A stretch of DNA of 64,000 nucleotides, taken from positions 1,364,001-1,428,000 of the forward strand of contig NZ_QPHM01000001.1 in the NCBI RefSeq assembly GCF_003336245.1, given 5' to 3'. Positions within the stretch are counted from its first letter, which is position 1. Every line of letters starts with the position of its first letter. The DNA is from Haloplanus salinus (lineage in GTDB: Archaea > Halobacteriota > Halobacteria > Halobacteriales > Haloferacaceae). This document shows positions 1 to 9,084 of the stretch, one piece after another. Below the pieces are notes generated by a model that saw only the letters and a list, made by a program, of their open reading frames with translations, made no database searches and was not told the origin of the DNA. The translations under genes were made by a program, and so were the position numbers.

Positions 1-321
1 CACGCCGCCGACGCGGAGAACGTGGCGTCGGCGTGGTTCACCGGGACGGGAACGGTCACGGACGCCGACCTGTGGCACTACGATCCGGAGCGCGGTGACC
101 ACCGCGCCGCCGGGTTCGACGAGTCGCTGACGGTCGCCGTCTGTGTCGGCGGGGTCGGGGCGGACGCGGACGGGGCGTTCGCCCGCCCCTACGCCGTCCT
201 CACTCGCCCGAGCGGGCAAGCCGTCGGCGGCTACCTCAACGCCGCGACGGCCGTCGAGGGGACGGTCCACCTCCGAGCTTTCGAGGACCCGGTGATCGAT
301 CGCCAGACGGACGCCCCATGA
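1..321 (+). CDS. PPC (DUF296) domain protein, C-terminal part
   Basis: The reading frame is open from base 1, so this is the 3' end of a gene that starts before the window; 106 residues are visible. The sequence resembles the PPC domain (plants and prokaryotes conserved, DUF296), a small trimeric fold found in AT-hook proteins and stand-alone archaeal proteins. The visible parts are the AWFTGTGTV strand, a VAVCVGGV core strand and the closing VHLRAFEDP strand. Its TGA overlaps the ATG of polC by four bases, so the two are probably co-transcribed, and I recall a DUF296 gene next to polC in other haloarchaea. The molecular function is not known. An internal GTG at base 22 is not the real start. 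Confidence 0.75.
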   Translation, partial: HAADAENVASAWFTGTGTVTDADLWHYDPERGDHRAAGFDESLTVAVCVGGVGADADGAFARPYAVLTRPSGQAVGGYLNAATAVEGTVHLRAFEDPVIDRQTDAP

Positions 322-3300
322 CGCCCGACGACGAACGCTACTTCGAGCGGATGGAAGAGCGGTTGGACGAGGCGTTCGACCGCGCGGAGCGGGCACGGAA
401 CCGTGGCGCCGACCCGACCACCGAGGTGGAGATTCCGGTCGCCCGCGACATGGCCGACCGGGTGGAGAACATCCTCGGCATCGACGGCGTGGCGGAGCGG
501 GTGCGCGAACTCGACGGGCGGATGAGCCGCGAGGAGGCGGCGCTGGCGCTCGTCACCGACTTCGTCGAGGGGACGGTCGGCGACTACGACACCGACGCCG
601 GCAAGATCGAAGGGGCGGTCCGGACCGCCGTCGCCCTCCTGACCGAAGGGGTCGTCGCCGCGCCCATCGAGGGCATCGACCGCGTCGAGGTGCTCCCGAA
701 CGACGACGGGACCGAGTTCGTCAACGTCTACTACGCCGGCCCGATCCGCTCGGCGGGCGGGACGGCACAGGCGCTCTCGGTGCTCGTCGCCGACTACGCC
801 CGCTCGCTGCTCGGCATCGACGAGTTCAAACCCCGGGACGACGAGGTGGAGCGCTACGCCGAGGAGGTGGGGCTCTACGACAAGGAGACGGGGCTCCAGT
901 ACACGCCGAAAGACAAGGAGACGAAGTTCATCGCCGAGCATATGCCGATCATGCTGGACGGCGAGGCGACTGGCGACGAGGAGGTGTCAGGGTTCCGGGA
1001 TCTGGAACGCGTCGACACCAACGCGGCCCGCGGCGGGATGTGTCTCGTCCTCGCGGAGGGCATCGCGCTGAAGGCGCCGAAGATCCAGCGGTACACCCGC
1101 GACTTGGAGGAGGTGTCGTGGCCGTGGCTACAGGACCTCATCGACGGCGCCATCGGCGGGGACGAGGCGGCCGACGACGCCGGGGACGACGACGCGGAAG
1201 GCGGCGACGACGCCGAGGACGACGACGCCGAACCGGCCGGGCCGCCCCGCGTCGACCCCTCGACGAAGTTCCTGCGCGACCTGATCGCCGGGCGGCCGGT
1301 GTTCGGTCACCCGTCCGAAGCGGGGGGCTTTCGCCTCCGTTATGGCCGCGCACGCAACCACGGCTTCGCCACCGCGGGCGTCCACCCTGCGACGATGCAC
1401 CTCGTCGACGACTTTCTCGCGACGGGCACGCAGATCAAGACCGAACGACCGGGGAAGGCTGCGGGCGTCGTCCCCGTCGACACCATCGAAGGGCCGACGG
1501 TCCGGCTGGCCAACGGCGAGGTCCGGCGCATCGACGACCCGGCGGAGGCGCTGGCGGTCCGCAACGGCGTCGAGGAGATACTCGACCTCGGCGAGTATCT
1601 CGTCAACTACGGCGAGTTCGTCGAGAACAACCACCCTCTCGCGCCCGCCTCGTACACGGTCGAGTGGTGGGTGAAGGAGTTCGAGGGGAGCGACGCGGAC
1701 GTACAGGCGCTGCGGGACGACCCGCGGGTCGACCTCGACGAACCGACTCCCGACGAGGCGCTCCGCTGGGCGATCGAGTTCGACTGCCCGCTCCACCCGG
1801 CGTACACCTACCTCTGGCACGACGTGAGCGTCGCGGCGGTCGACGAACTCGCGGCCGCCGTCGCGGACGGCGACGTGGTCGCACTGGAGAGCGACGGGGG
1901 CGTCGGGCGAACGACGGCCGGGCGGATCGAAGCGGGCGCCGACGCCCTCCTCGTCGAGGCGAGTGGCGACGTGCGTCGGACGCTCGAAACGCTCCTCGTC
2001 GAACACGTCGCCACGGACGAGGTGCTCCGAGTCACGGACTGGCGACCGCTCGCCCGGTCGCTGGGCGTGACGGCCGATCTGGACCGCGAGTGGACGCTCG
2101 ACGACCTCTCGCCGGCCGCCCGCGAGTACGACGGCGGCGACAACGCCATCCGCGCCGTGAACCAGGTGGCGCCCTTCACCGTCCGGGAGCGCGCCCCGAC
2201 CCGCATCGGCAACCGGATGGGTCGCCCGGAGAAGTCGGAGGGGCGCGACCTCTCGCCCGCGGTCCACACCCTCTCTCCCATCGGCGAGGCCGGTGGGAGT
2301 CAGCGCGACGTGGGCGGCGCGGCCCGCGCCCGTACCGACGAGGGGCGGGGCGTCGTGAACGTACAGGTGGGCCGCCGGGCGTGCCCCGACTGTGGCGCGA
2401 CCACCCACCGCACGCAGTGTCCAGGCTGTGACGCCCACACGGAGCCGGTGTACGAGTGCGAGTCCTGCGAGCAGGTGATCGAACCCGACGAGTCCGGGCG
2501 CGTCCACTGTGACCGCTGTGACCGGGACGTGACCAGCGCCGAGTGGCGCCGACTCGACGTCGGCGAGCGGTATCGGGAAGCCCTCGACACTGTCGGCGAG
2601 CGCGAGGCGGCGTTCGAGATTCTGAAGGGCGTGAAGGGACTCACCTCCGCGAACAAGACGCCCGAGCCGATGGAGAAAGGCGTCCTCCGCGCGAAACACG
2701 GCGTCAGCTCGTTCAAGGACGGCACCGTCCGCTACGATATGACGGACCTGCCGGTGACGGCGGTCCGTCCCGAGGAACTCGACGTGACCGCCGCCGATTT
2801 CCGCGAACTCGGCTACGAGACCGACGTCGACGGCGACCCGCTCCGCTTCGACGACCAACTGGTCGAGTTGAAGGTCCAGGATATCGTCCTCTCGGACGGC
2901 GCGGCGGAACACCTGCTCAAGACGGCCGACTTCGTCGACGACCTGTTGACGGAGTTCTACGACCTGCCCCCCTTCTACGAGGTGGAAGAGCGCCAGGACC
3001 TGGTGGGCGAACTCGTCTTCGGGATGGCGCCGCACACCTCGGCGGCCGTGGTCGGTCGGGTGGTCGGGTTCACGTCGGCGGCGGTGGGGTACGCGCATCC
3101 GTACTTCCACGCGGCGAAGCGGCGGAACTGCTTCCACCCGGAGACGAAGGTGTGGTATCGGGACGAGGACGGCGCGTGGCACCACGAGCGGATCGAGCGG
3201 CTGGTCGAGGAGCGGCTCGAGGACCCCGAAACGGACGACTTCGGCACGCTCGTCCAGGAACTCGACGGCGATGTACACGTGCCGAGCATCGACGACGACG

Positions 3301-6300
3301 GCGAGCAGGTGCTGAAGCCGGTCGAGGCGGTGTCGAAACACCGGGCGCCGGATCATCTGGTCGAAATCGAGACGCGGAGTGGGCGGGCGGTTACGGTGAC
3401 GCCGGATCACGAGGTGCAGGTGTTCGATGGGGGAGAGGTCGAATCGAAACGAGCGTCAAAGGTAGCGGACGATGACCAGCTAATCAAACCCTCACATCTC
3501 GATACTGTGTCACCAGCAGACGAGCCACAGCGTATCGATTTGCTCGCGGAGTTGCTACGGAGGGATATCATCGATGGCGACCGCCTGACTATCAGAGGAA
3601 TAGCGAAAAGCGAACTCTACGATCTATTCACCGAGTCGTTGAGCCACAGATGGGAGGGGACGTTCTATCCACTGAAAAGCACCGCCGAGTACCTCGGACT
3701 ATCGAAAAAAGCACTAAGTAACTACGTCTATCGAGAGAGCGTTCCTGTTCAACTGCTTGACCGACTGTTCGATTCTACCGACGCGCTCCTATCGGCCGTC
3801 CCGGACGACGTGAAACTCGGGGTCAAACGAGACCGAGCGCAGATGGATCGATTCGTCAAACTGAACGAACGAGTTGCGACACTCCTGGGATACTACGCTG
3901 CGGAAGGGTTCGCTCGCGCACAGGAGACACCCAAAGGAACGATCCACCAGACGACGGTCTGTGGAACCGAAACCGAGGCCCGAGAGTTCTTCATCGAGAC
4001 GTTTCGATCCGAGTTCGGTGTCGAGCCGTACCGTGAAAACGAGGCGAGGGTGACCGTTTCGGGACGACTACTCCGTGCGTTCTTCGATACAATCCTGAAT
4101 GCGGGTGTATATGCGGAAAGCAAGCGTGTCCCTCAACACATATTCGATTCGTCGAACCGAATTGCTGCAGCGTATCTACGCGGATACTTTAGCGGCGACG
4201 GGTCGGTTGACTCAACGGGAACAACCGTTTCGGCGTCGACGGTCAGCAACGAACTCAAAGAAGATATCGTCGCACTCCTGACCAGATTCGGTATCGAAGC
4301 ACGGATCAGGCATGTCGAGCCGGTATTGCTCCAAGACCAGTTTCCGGAGCACTACAGTGATAACGACATGGCCATGTCAAAACCGGCGTACGTCGTTCAC
4401 CTTGCTGGAGAACGTAGCGTCCGATTCTCGGAGCAGATCGGATTCCACCTCTCACGGAAAGACGAAGTGCTTCGTCAAAATGTCGCCGAGCGTAGTAGTA
4501 AGGAGGAATACGCGCGCTGTTTCGACGGTGGAAACGACCAATATTTGATCGATCCTGTCGAATCAACGAGTATCAGTACGTCTAACGTCGATTCAGTATA
4601 CTGTCTTACCGTTGCAGATACCCATACACTGATTACGAACGATCTGTCAAATTGTCAATGTGACGGTGACGAAGATTGCGTCATGCTCCTCATGGACGGG
4701 CTGCTCAACTTCAGCCAGGAGTATTTGCCCGACCAGCGAGGCGGGAGCGTCGCCGCCGATTCGCGGCTCGTCACCGTCTCACCCGAGGGCGAAGTCCGCT
4801 TCCTGACCGTCGAGTCGTTCTGGAACGAACTCGATAGCGAAATCGTACGCGACAGGAAGTTCCGCAAGAAGCCGTGTCTCTCGGAGGGGTGGCAGACGTA
4901 CGTCTTCGACGACGATCACCGGGCGTCGCTCGCGCCAATCGAGAAGGCGATCCGATATCCGGCCGAGGAGGACGAAACGCTACTTCGCGTCGAGACACAG
5001 TTCGGCCGGTCACTGGACATCACCGCGGATCACAGCCTCTTCCGTTACGACGACGGAATCAACGAGGTCGCCGGCGAGGACCTAGAGGAGGGAGATCTCG
5101 TCCTCGCACCGCGCCAACTCGACATCGACCCAGTCGAGACAACGGTCGACGTCGTCGAGGCGGTCGACGACCCGTACGTCTTCATCGACGACCACGTCGA
5201 GGACCTGCTCCGAACCGTCTGGGAGTCGACGGCGCACGGGAGCGACGCCCACGACGAGTTCATGCGGGGGCTCTCGTACCGTCTCGCCAAGCGCAAGATC
5301 GGTTACGACCGGTTCGAACGTATCCTCGACGCGGGCGGCTTCGAGGACGTCCCGGCCGACGTGACGATCGGATTACCGGGATCCGAGACCGGAATCGACC
5401 GCAAGATCCCGATCGACGAGGAGTTCGCCTGGTTGCTCGGCCTGTTCGTCGCCGAGGGAACGCTGTCGAGTACGTATCCGGCGATCCACAACGGCGACGA
5501 GGATATCGTCGAACGAGCGCGTTCGCACGTCGAGTCGGCGCTCGGCCACGATCCCTCGGTCAGGTGGTCGAACCGCGCGTACGAGATCCGACTGCCGACG
5601 GTCTTCCGGGACGTGCTGTACGACCTCGGATTCGTCGACGCCGAGTCGTACGACTCCAGCCAGAAGGTGATCCCTGAATCCATCCTCCGGGCACCGCGCG
5701 AGGTCGCCCTCGCGTTCCTACGGGGGTTCATCGCCGGCGACGGAAGCGAGAAGACGGACGACAACGCGACGATTATCGCCTTCCACTCGACCAGTGAGGA
5801 CGTCAAGGACGGAATAGTCTTTCTGTTGCATCGGCTCGGCCTCGTCGCCAACGTCTCGACCAAGACGGAACGGGCGGGGAACAGGCAGGACATCTACACG
5901 GTGACGGTGTCCGGTGGCGCGACCGACAACCCGCTACGCAGGATTCTCGACGGCGAAGAGCCGTATCAGCCGAAGAGCCTCGTCGTCCCGATTCCGGACT
6001 CCCTGATGGAGATACGCGAGATGGACATCGAGGGGGTCAAGCAACTGATTCCGAAGTATCTCCGACGACGCGAGAACGTGTCGCTGGAGAAACTGCGGGA
6101 GATGGTCACGTCTCTGGAGAATCGGGAACTGCCGGACGCCGCGGAGACACGACTCGACGACCTGCGACCGCTCGTCGACGGCGACCTCTCCTACCTCCGA
6201 ATCAAGCGAATCGAGGAGGTCGATTACGAGGGTCGTCTCTACGACCTCCAAGTCGGCGGTGAACCCATCTTCACCGCGAACTGGCTGTACGCGCACAACT

Positions 6301-6959
6301 CGATGGACGCCCCTCTCGTCATGTCCTCGCGCATCGACCCGACCGAAATCGACGACGAGGCCCACAACATGGACGTGGTTCGGGAGTACCCCCTCGAATT
6401 TTACGAGGCGACCCGCGAGATGGCGGACCCCGAGTCGGTCGACGTCGAAATCGCGGAGGACTCGCTCGGGGCGGAGACGGAGTACCACGGCTTCGATCAC
6501 ACCCACGACACCTCGAACATCGCGCTCGGGCCGGACCTCTCGGCGTACAAGACGCTGGGGTCGATGATGGACAAGATGGACGCCCAGTTGAATCTGGCCC
6601 GGAAACTCCGCGCGGTCGACGAGACGGACGTGGCCGAGCGGGTCATCGAGTACCACTTCCTCCCGGACCTGATCGGCAACCTGCGGGCCTTCTCGCGCCA
6701 GGAGACGCGATGTCTGGACTGCGGCGAGTCGTACCGGCGGATGCCCCTCTCGGGCGACTGTCGGGAGTGTGGCGGGCGCGTGAACCTGACCGTCCACGAG
6801 GGGTCGGTGAACAAGTACATGGACACCGCAATCACGGTGGCCGAGGAGTTCGACTGCCGGCCGTACACGAAACAGCGTCTCGAAGTGCTCCAGAAGAGCC
6901 TGGAGAGCGTCTTCCAAGACGACCACAACAAGCCGTCGCGGCTGGACGACTTCATGTAG
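318..6959 (+). CDS. polC: DNA polymerase D large subunit DP2 with two inteins
   Basis: This is the catalytic subunit of archaeal replicative polymerase D. The precursor is 2213 residues; removing two inteins (938-1447 and 1477-1994) leaves about 1185 residues, a normal DP2 length. Visible marks are the N-terminal DP2 domain, an acidic Asp/Ala/Gly-rich insert near residues 280-310, a Cys-rich zinc region at about 692-735, the catalytic CDGDEDCVMLL segment that supplies the metal-binding aspartates, the MDAPLVMSSRIDP segment after intein 2, and a C-terminal zinc ribbon (CLDC...CREC) at about 2133-2153. The partner subunit DP1 is encoded at 59804 in the same window. The start ATG overlaps the stop of the upstream gene. 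A functional polymerase needs both protein-splicing reactions. Confidence 0.97.
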   Translation: MTPDDERYFERMEERLDEAFDRAERARNRGADPTTEVEIPVARDMADRVENILGIDGVAERVRELDGRMSREEAALALVTDFVEGTVGDYDTDAGKIEGAVRTAVALLTEGVVAAPIEGIDRVEVLPNDDGTEFVNVYYAGPIRSAGGTAQALSVLVADYARSLLGIDEFKPRDDEVERYAEEVGLYDKETGLQYTPKDKETKFIAEHMPIMLDGEATGDEEVSGFRDLERVDTNAARGGMCLVLAEGIALKAPKIQRYTRDLEEVSWPWLQDLIDGAIGGDEAADDAGDDDAEGGDDAEDDDAEPAGPPRVDPSTKFLRDLIAGRPVFGHPSEAGGFRLRYGRARNHGFATAGVHPATMHLVDDFLATGTQIKTERPGKAAGVVPVDTIEGPTVRLANGEVRRIDDPAEALAVRNGVEEILDLGEYLVNYGEFVENNHPLAPASYTVEWWVKEFEGSDADVQALRDDPRVDLDEPTPDEALRWAIEFDCPLHPAYTYLWHDVSVAAVDELAAAVADGDVVALESDGGVGRTTAGRIEAGADALLVEASGDVRRTLETLLVEHVATDEVLRVTDWRPLARSLGVTADLDREWTLDDLSPAAREYDGGDNAIRAVNQVAPFTVRERAPTRIGNRMGRPEKSEGRDLSPAVHTLSPIGEAGGSQRDVGGAARARTDEGRGVVNVQVGRRACPDCGATTHRTQCPGCDAHTEPVYECESCEQVIEPDESGRVHCDRCDRDVTSAEWRRLDVGERYREALDTVGEREAAFEILKGVKGLTSANKTPEPMEKGVLRAKHGVSSFKDGTVRYDMTDLPVTAVRPEELDVTAADFRELGYETDVDGDPLRFDDQLVELKVQDIVLSDGAAEHLLKTADFVDDLLTEFYDLPPFYEVEERQDLVGELVFGMAPHTSAAVVGRVVGFTSAAVGYAHPYFHAAKRRNCFHPETKVWYRDEDGAWHHERIERLVEERLEDPETDDFGTLVQELDGDVHVPSIDDDGEQVLKPVEAVSKHRAPDHLVEIETRSGRAVTVTPDHEVQVFDGGEVESKRASKVADDDQLIKPSHLDTVSPADEPQRIDLLAELLRRDIIDGDRLTIRGIAKSELYDLFTESLSHRWEGTFYPLKSTAEYLGLSKKALSNYVYRESVPVQLLDRLFDSTDALLSAVPDDVKLGVKRDRAQMDRFVKLNERVATLLGYYAAEGFARAQETPKGTIHQTTVCGTETEAREFFIETFRSEFGVEPYRENEARVTVSGRLLRAFFDTILNAGVYAESKRVPQHIFDSSNRIAAAYLRGYFSGDGSVDSTGTTVSASTVSNELKEDIVALLTRFGIEARIRHVEPVLLQDQFPEHYSDNDMAMSKPAYVVHLAGERSVRFSEQIGFHLSRKDEVLRQNVAERSSKEEYARCFDGGNDQYLIDPVESTSISTSNVDSVYCLTVADTHTLITNDLSNCQCDGDEDCVMLLMDGLLNFSQEYLPDQRGGSVAADSRLVTVSPEGEVRFLTVESFWNELDSEIVRDRKFRKKPCLSEGWQTYVFDDDHRASLAPIEKAIRYPAEEDETLLRVETQFGRSLDITADHSLFRYDDGINEVAGEDLEEGDLVLAPRQLDIDPVETTVDVVEAVDDPYVFIDDHVEDLLRTVWESTAHGSDAHDEFMRGLSYRLAKRKIGYDRFERILDAGGFEDVPADVTIGLPGSETGIDRKIPIDEEFAWLLGLFVAEGTLSSTYPAIHNGDEDIVERARSHVESALGHDPSVRWSNRAYEIRLPTVFRDVLYDLGFVDAESYDSSQKVIPESILRAPREVALAFLRGFIAGDGSEKTDDNATIIAFHSTSEDVKDGIVFLLHRLGLVANVSTKTERAGNRQDIYTVTVSGGATDNPLRRILDGEEPYQPKSLVVPIPDSLMEIREMDIEGVKQLIPKYLRRRENVSLEKLREMVTSLENRELPDAAETRLDDLRPLVDGDLSYLRIKRIEEVDYEGRLYDLQVGGEPIFTANWLYAHNSMDAPLVMSSRIDPTEIDDEAHNMDVVREYPLEFYEATREMADPESVDVEIAEDSLGAETEYHGFDHTHDTSNIALGPDLSAYKTLGSMMDKMDAQLNLARKLRAVDETDVAERVIEYHFLPDLIGNLRAFSRQETRCLDCGESYRRMPLSGDCRECGGRVNLTVHEGSVNKYMDTAITVAEEFDCRPYTKQRLEVLQKSLESVFQDDHNKPSRLDDFM
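3129..4658 (+). mobile_element. Intein 1 of polC (LAGLIDADG type, C-terminal Gln)
   Basis: The insertion is 510 codons between AKRRN and CDGDEDC, directly before the polymerase catalytic aspartates. It starts with Cys1 (CFHPETKV, block A), has a block B TPDH, two LAGLIDADG motifs (LLGYYAAEGFA near residue 1189; YLRGYFSGDGS near 1285) with their acidic residues kept, and a block F (VYCLTVADTHTLI). It ends in SNCQ followed by extein Cys. Restoring the conserved AKRRN-CDGDED junction requires Gln, not Asn, as the last intein residue. Glutamine-ended inteins are known at this PolII site in Pyrococcus abyssi. From about 3430 to 4660 the GC content falls visibly (29 of 60 bases in 3481-3540), unlike the first 300 bases and the rest of the gene. 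Confidence 0.93.
4746..6299 (+). mobile_element. Intein 2 of polC (LAGLIDADG type, Ser1)
   Basis: The insertion is 518 codons between LPDQRGG and SMDAPLVMSS, only 29 extein residues after intein 1. It begins with Ser1 (SVAADSRLVTV), carries a block B with TADH, two LAGLIDADG motifs (LLGLFVAEGTL near residue 1706; FLRGFIAGDGS near 1799) with intact acidic residues, and ends with the standard YAHN followed by Ser+1. Splicing residues and endonuclease motifs look complete, so it is probably active in splicing and possibly in homing. Base composition is close to the host gene, in contrast to intein 1, which suggests longer residence in this genome. Confidence 0.93.
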
Positions 6960-7006
6960 CCCGGCGAGCGAAGCGCACATACCGCCGGGGGCTGTTGGTT
7001 CGAGCG

Positions 7007-8344
7007 ATGCCCTCCAGACGAGCGGTTCTCGCCGCGTTGACGGCGCTAGCTGGCTGTACCGACGGATCGCCGTCGGCCGACTCGACGGGGTCGCCGACGC
7101 GGACGCCGACCGGAACGGGTGCCGGTGCCGGAACCGAGACGCCGACCTGGACACCGACGAGCGACGCCGTCCCCGTGCGCTGGCGCCACGAGACGCCACA
7201 CCAAGTGCTCGACGCCGTGTCGGTCGGTCCCGGCGTCGATGGGCCGGCGGTGTACGTCGGAAGCGACGGGGGCGGTGCGGGGACGGACGGCCACGCGTTC
7301 CACGCCCTCGACCCCGCGGACGGCACCGAACGGTGGCGCGTGTCGCTCCCGACGCCGGTCGTGACCGAACCCATCTACGCCGACGGGGAGTCGGGACCGC
7401 GCGTCTACGTCGCCACGCGTCGGTCGAGCGACGCCGCCGAACTGTCCGCGCTCGACCCCTCGCGTGGGACGCGTGTGTGGGGGTTCGACGCGCCCGAGCG
7501 GCGGCGGGTCTACCCGCTGGGCGCGACGGACCGGACGGTGTTCGTCGGGACGCGGGACGACGACCAATCGCGGAGCGGTGAGGCGGTCCACGCGCTGGCC
7601 GCCGGCGACGGGCACGAGCGGTGGCGCGCCGAGAGCGGCGACGCGTTCCCGAACGGGGGCGCGGTCCGGCGCGACACGCTTCTCGTACGGACGCCGGCAC
7701 GGCTCCGGGCGCTGGACGTCGAGACGGGTGAAGAGCGCTGGCGGGTCGACAGCCCGACCGTGATGTACGGCCCGGCTCTCGACTCGCGGGGCGAGCGGCT
7801 GTTCGTCGGCTACGACGGCACGGTGCGCGCGGTAGGTGTCGCGGACGGGCACGAGCGGTGGCGCCGCGAGGTCGACTTCTCGATTTCGGGGGTGCTGACC
7901 CCGCGTGCGGCCGCGAGCACGACGGTGTTCGTGGCCGACCGCACGGGGCGACTGCTGGCCCTGAGCCCGCAGGACGGCGGGACGCGCTGGGCGCTGTCTG
8001 TCGGGGGCGACGGCGTTCGCCCGCACGTCGCCCGGACGAGCGAGCGCCTGTTCGTCGGGGGACCGGGCGTCTACGCCCTCGATCCGGTCTCCGGCGAGCG
8101 GGCGTGGTCGTTCACACCCTCGTCGGTCGAGGTGCGCGTCCACGCCTCGACGACCGCCTTCGCCGCCGTCGGCCGCGACCGAATCCACGCCTTCGACCCG
8201 GCGGACGGGGCGGAGCGGTGGCGCTTTGCCCCCGGACCGGGACTCGCCGGGCCGGCCGCCGCCGGTGACGTCGCGTTCGTCGGCGTCGAGGGGACGGTGT
8301 ACGCGCTCGACGGGAGCCCCGCGAGCGAAGTGAACGGCACGTAG
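7007..8344 (+). CDS. PQQ-repeat beta-propeller Tat lipoprotein
   Basis: The 445-residue protein starts at the ATG that opens a Tat-type lipoprotein signal: SRRAVLAALTALAGC, with paired arginines at positions 4-5 and a lipobox Cys at 17. A Thr/Pro/Gly-rich spacer follows, typical of haloarchaeal surface lipoproteins. The rest is a chain of PQQ-like beta-propeller blades, seen as repeated 'ALDPADGTERWR', 'ALDVETGEERWR' and 'AVGVADGHERWR' type units. Such propellers are anchored outside the membrane; some bind PQQ, many only mediate protein contacts. There is no attached dehydrogenase domain, so an enzyme role is not supported. It lies 47 nt after polC. A longer frame reaches upstream into polC but would bury the signal peptide. 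A T-tract at 8407-8411 may end the transcript. Confidence 0.85.
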   Translation: MPSRRAVLAALTALAGCTDGSPSADSTGSPTRTPTGTGAGAGTETPTWTPTSDAVPVRWRHETPHQVLDAVSVGPGVDGPAVYVGSDGGGAGTDGHAFHALDPADGTERWRVSLPTPVVTEPIYADGESGPRVYVATRRSSDAAELSALDPSRGTRVWGFDAPERRRVYPLGATDRTVFVGTRDDDQSRSGEAVHALAAGDGHERWRAESGDAFPNGGAVRRDTLLVRTPARLRALDVETGEERWRVDSPTVMYGPALDSRGERLFVGYDGTVRAVGVADGHERWRREVDFSISGVLTPRAAASTTVFVADRTGRLLALSPQDGGTRWALSVGGDGVRPHVARTSERLFVGGPGVYALDPVSGERAWSFTPSSVEVRVHASTTAFAAVGRDRIHAFDPADGAERWRFAPGPGLAGPAAAGDVAFVGVEGTVYALDGSPASEVNGT

Positions 8345-8448
8345 ACGGGGAACGAGACGAACGTGGTGATCCGGGTGGACTCGCCGGAAGCCGCACGCCG
8401 TCCTGATTTTTCGCGTACATTGGAGCGCCGTGAACCCGAACGTGGCGT

Positions 8449-8732
8449 ATGGCCGAGACGCGTCTGACCGTCGGGCAGACGGTGTACGACGACGAGGGAC
8501 GAGGCTGGGGACGGTCCGCGGCTTCGACGGGGACGGCTTCTTCGTCACGACGCGGGAGGGTATCGCGGCGCTGTCGGTCGGACACGAGCGCGCCGGGCAC
8601 GAGTTCGGCGAGGCGGAGCTGGTGTGGCGGTGTTCGCAGCGTGGGGCGGTGGGTGGGCTGGGCGACCTGCCCGCGGAGTGTCCGGACTGCGCGGCGCCAC
8701 GCGAGGACCTCCACTACTGGACCGAGGACTGA
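8449..8732 (+). pseudogene. Rubredoxin-like DUF7130-type gene with a frameshift
   Basis: The first 17 codons from ATG 8449 give MAETRLTVGQTVYDDEG, the usual beginning of a small haloarchaeal zinc-ribbon family (DUF7130-like, by memory). The expected continuation, TRLGTVRGFDGDGFFVTTRE, is found in another frame from about 8500 and runs to the normal end HYWTED at 8732. One missing base near 8499, in a G-run, would explain the shift. The zinc ribbon is also damaged: the first pair reads C-S-Q-R where C-x-x-C is expected, while the second (CPDC) is intact. Two independent defects favour a decaying gene over a sequencing error, but a base-call error cannot be excluded. In its intact form the family is a roughly 95-residue protein of unknown role. 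Confidence 0.75.
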
Positions 8733-8750
8733 CGCGCCGGCGGTGGCCGG

Positions 8751-8984
8751 TCACTCGCGGCCGTGACAGGGGTTCCGGCCGCGCAGGGCGTTCACCGGAC
8801 ACCGCCGCACCCCGACCGTGACGAACATGACGGCGGCGAAAACGAGGGTCGCGCCCGCGACGACCAACTGGAGGTCGCCGGACAGCCCGCCGCCGTAGAC
8901 GACGACGGCTACCGACGAGAGCAGGGCGAGGACGCCCAGAACTACCCGGGCGGTGCGGTCGGTGCCGCCGGCGTTCGGTTCCAT
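8751..8984 (-). CDS. DUF2892 small membrane protein
   Basis: The 77-residue protein has the DUF2892 (YgaP C-terminal-like) layout: a short N-terminus with NAGGTDRTARVVLG, two transmembrane helices (about residues 14-31 and 38-57), and the closing signature RRCPVNALRGRNPC that contains two cysteines. In bacteria this module is fused to rhodaneses; here it stands alone, as is common in haloarchaea. The role is unknown. It is on the strand opposite to the broken DUF7130 gene and shares its 3' side with it. Start ATG at 8984 is the only good choice. Confidence 0.8.
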   Translation of the reverse strand: MEPNAGGTDRTARVVLGVLALLSSVAVVVYGGGLSGDLQLVVAGATLVFAAVMFVTVGVRRCPVNALRGRNPCHGRE

Positions 8985-9084
8985 GTAGTCGGATACGCGC
9001 CCGACATAAAAATGCGTGTGCCGGCTCGTACGGGGTCCCGCGCGTCAGTCCGGTGGTTCGCCGAGACGGTCACAGTCCTCCGTC

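Noticed and set aside
1128-3410. Long minus-strand open frames opposite polC (and 5934-7700)
   Set aside because: They mirror polC codons, are Arg/Val-rich without any family signature, and arise from high GC3 on the coding strand.
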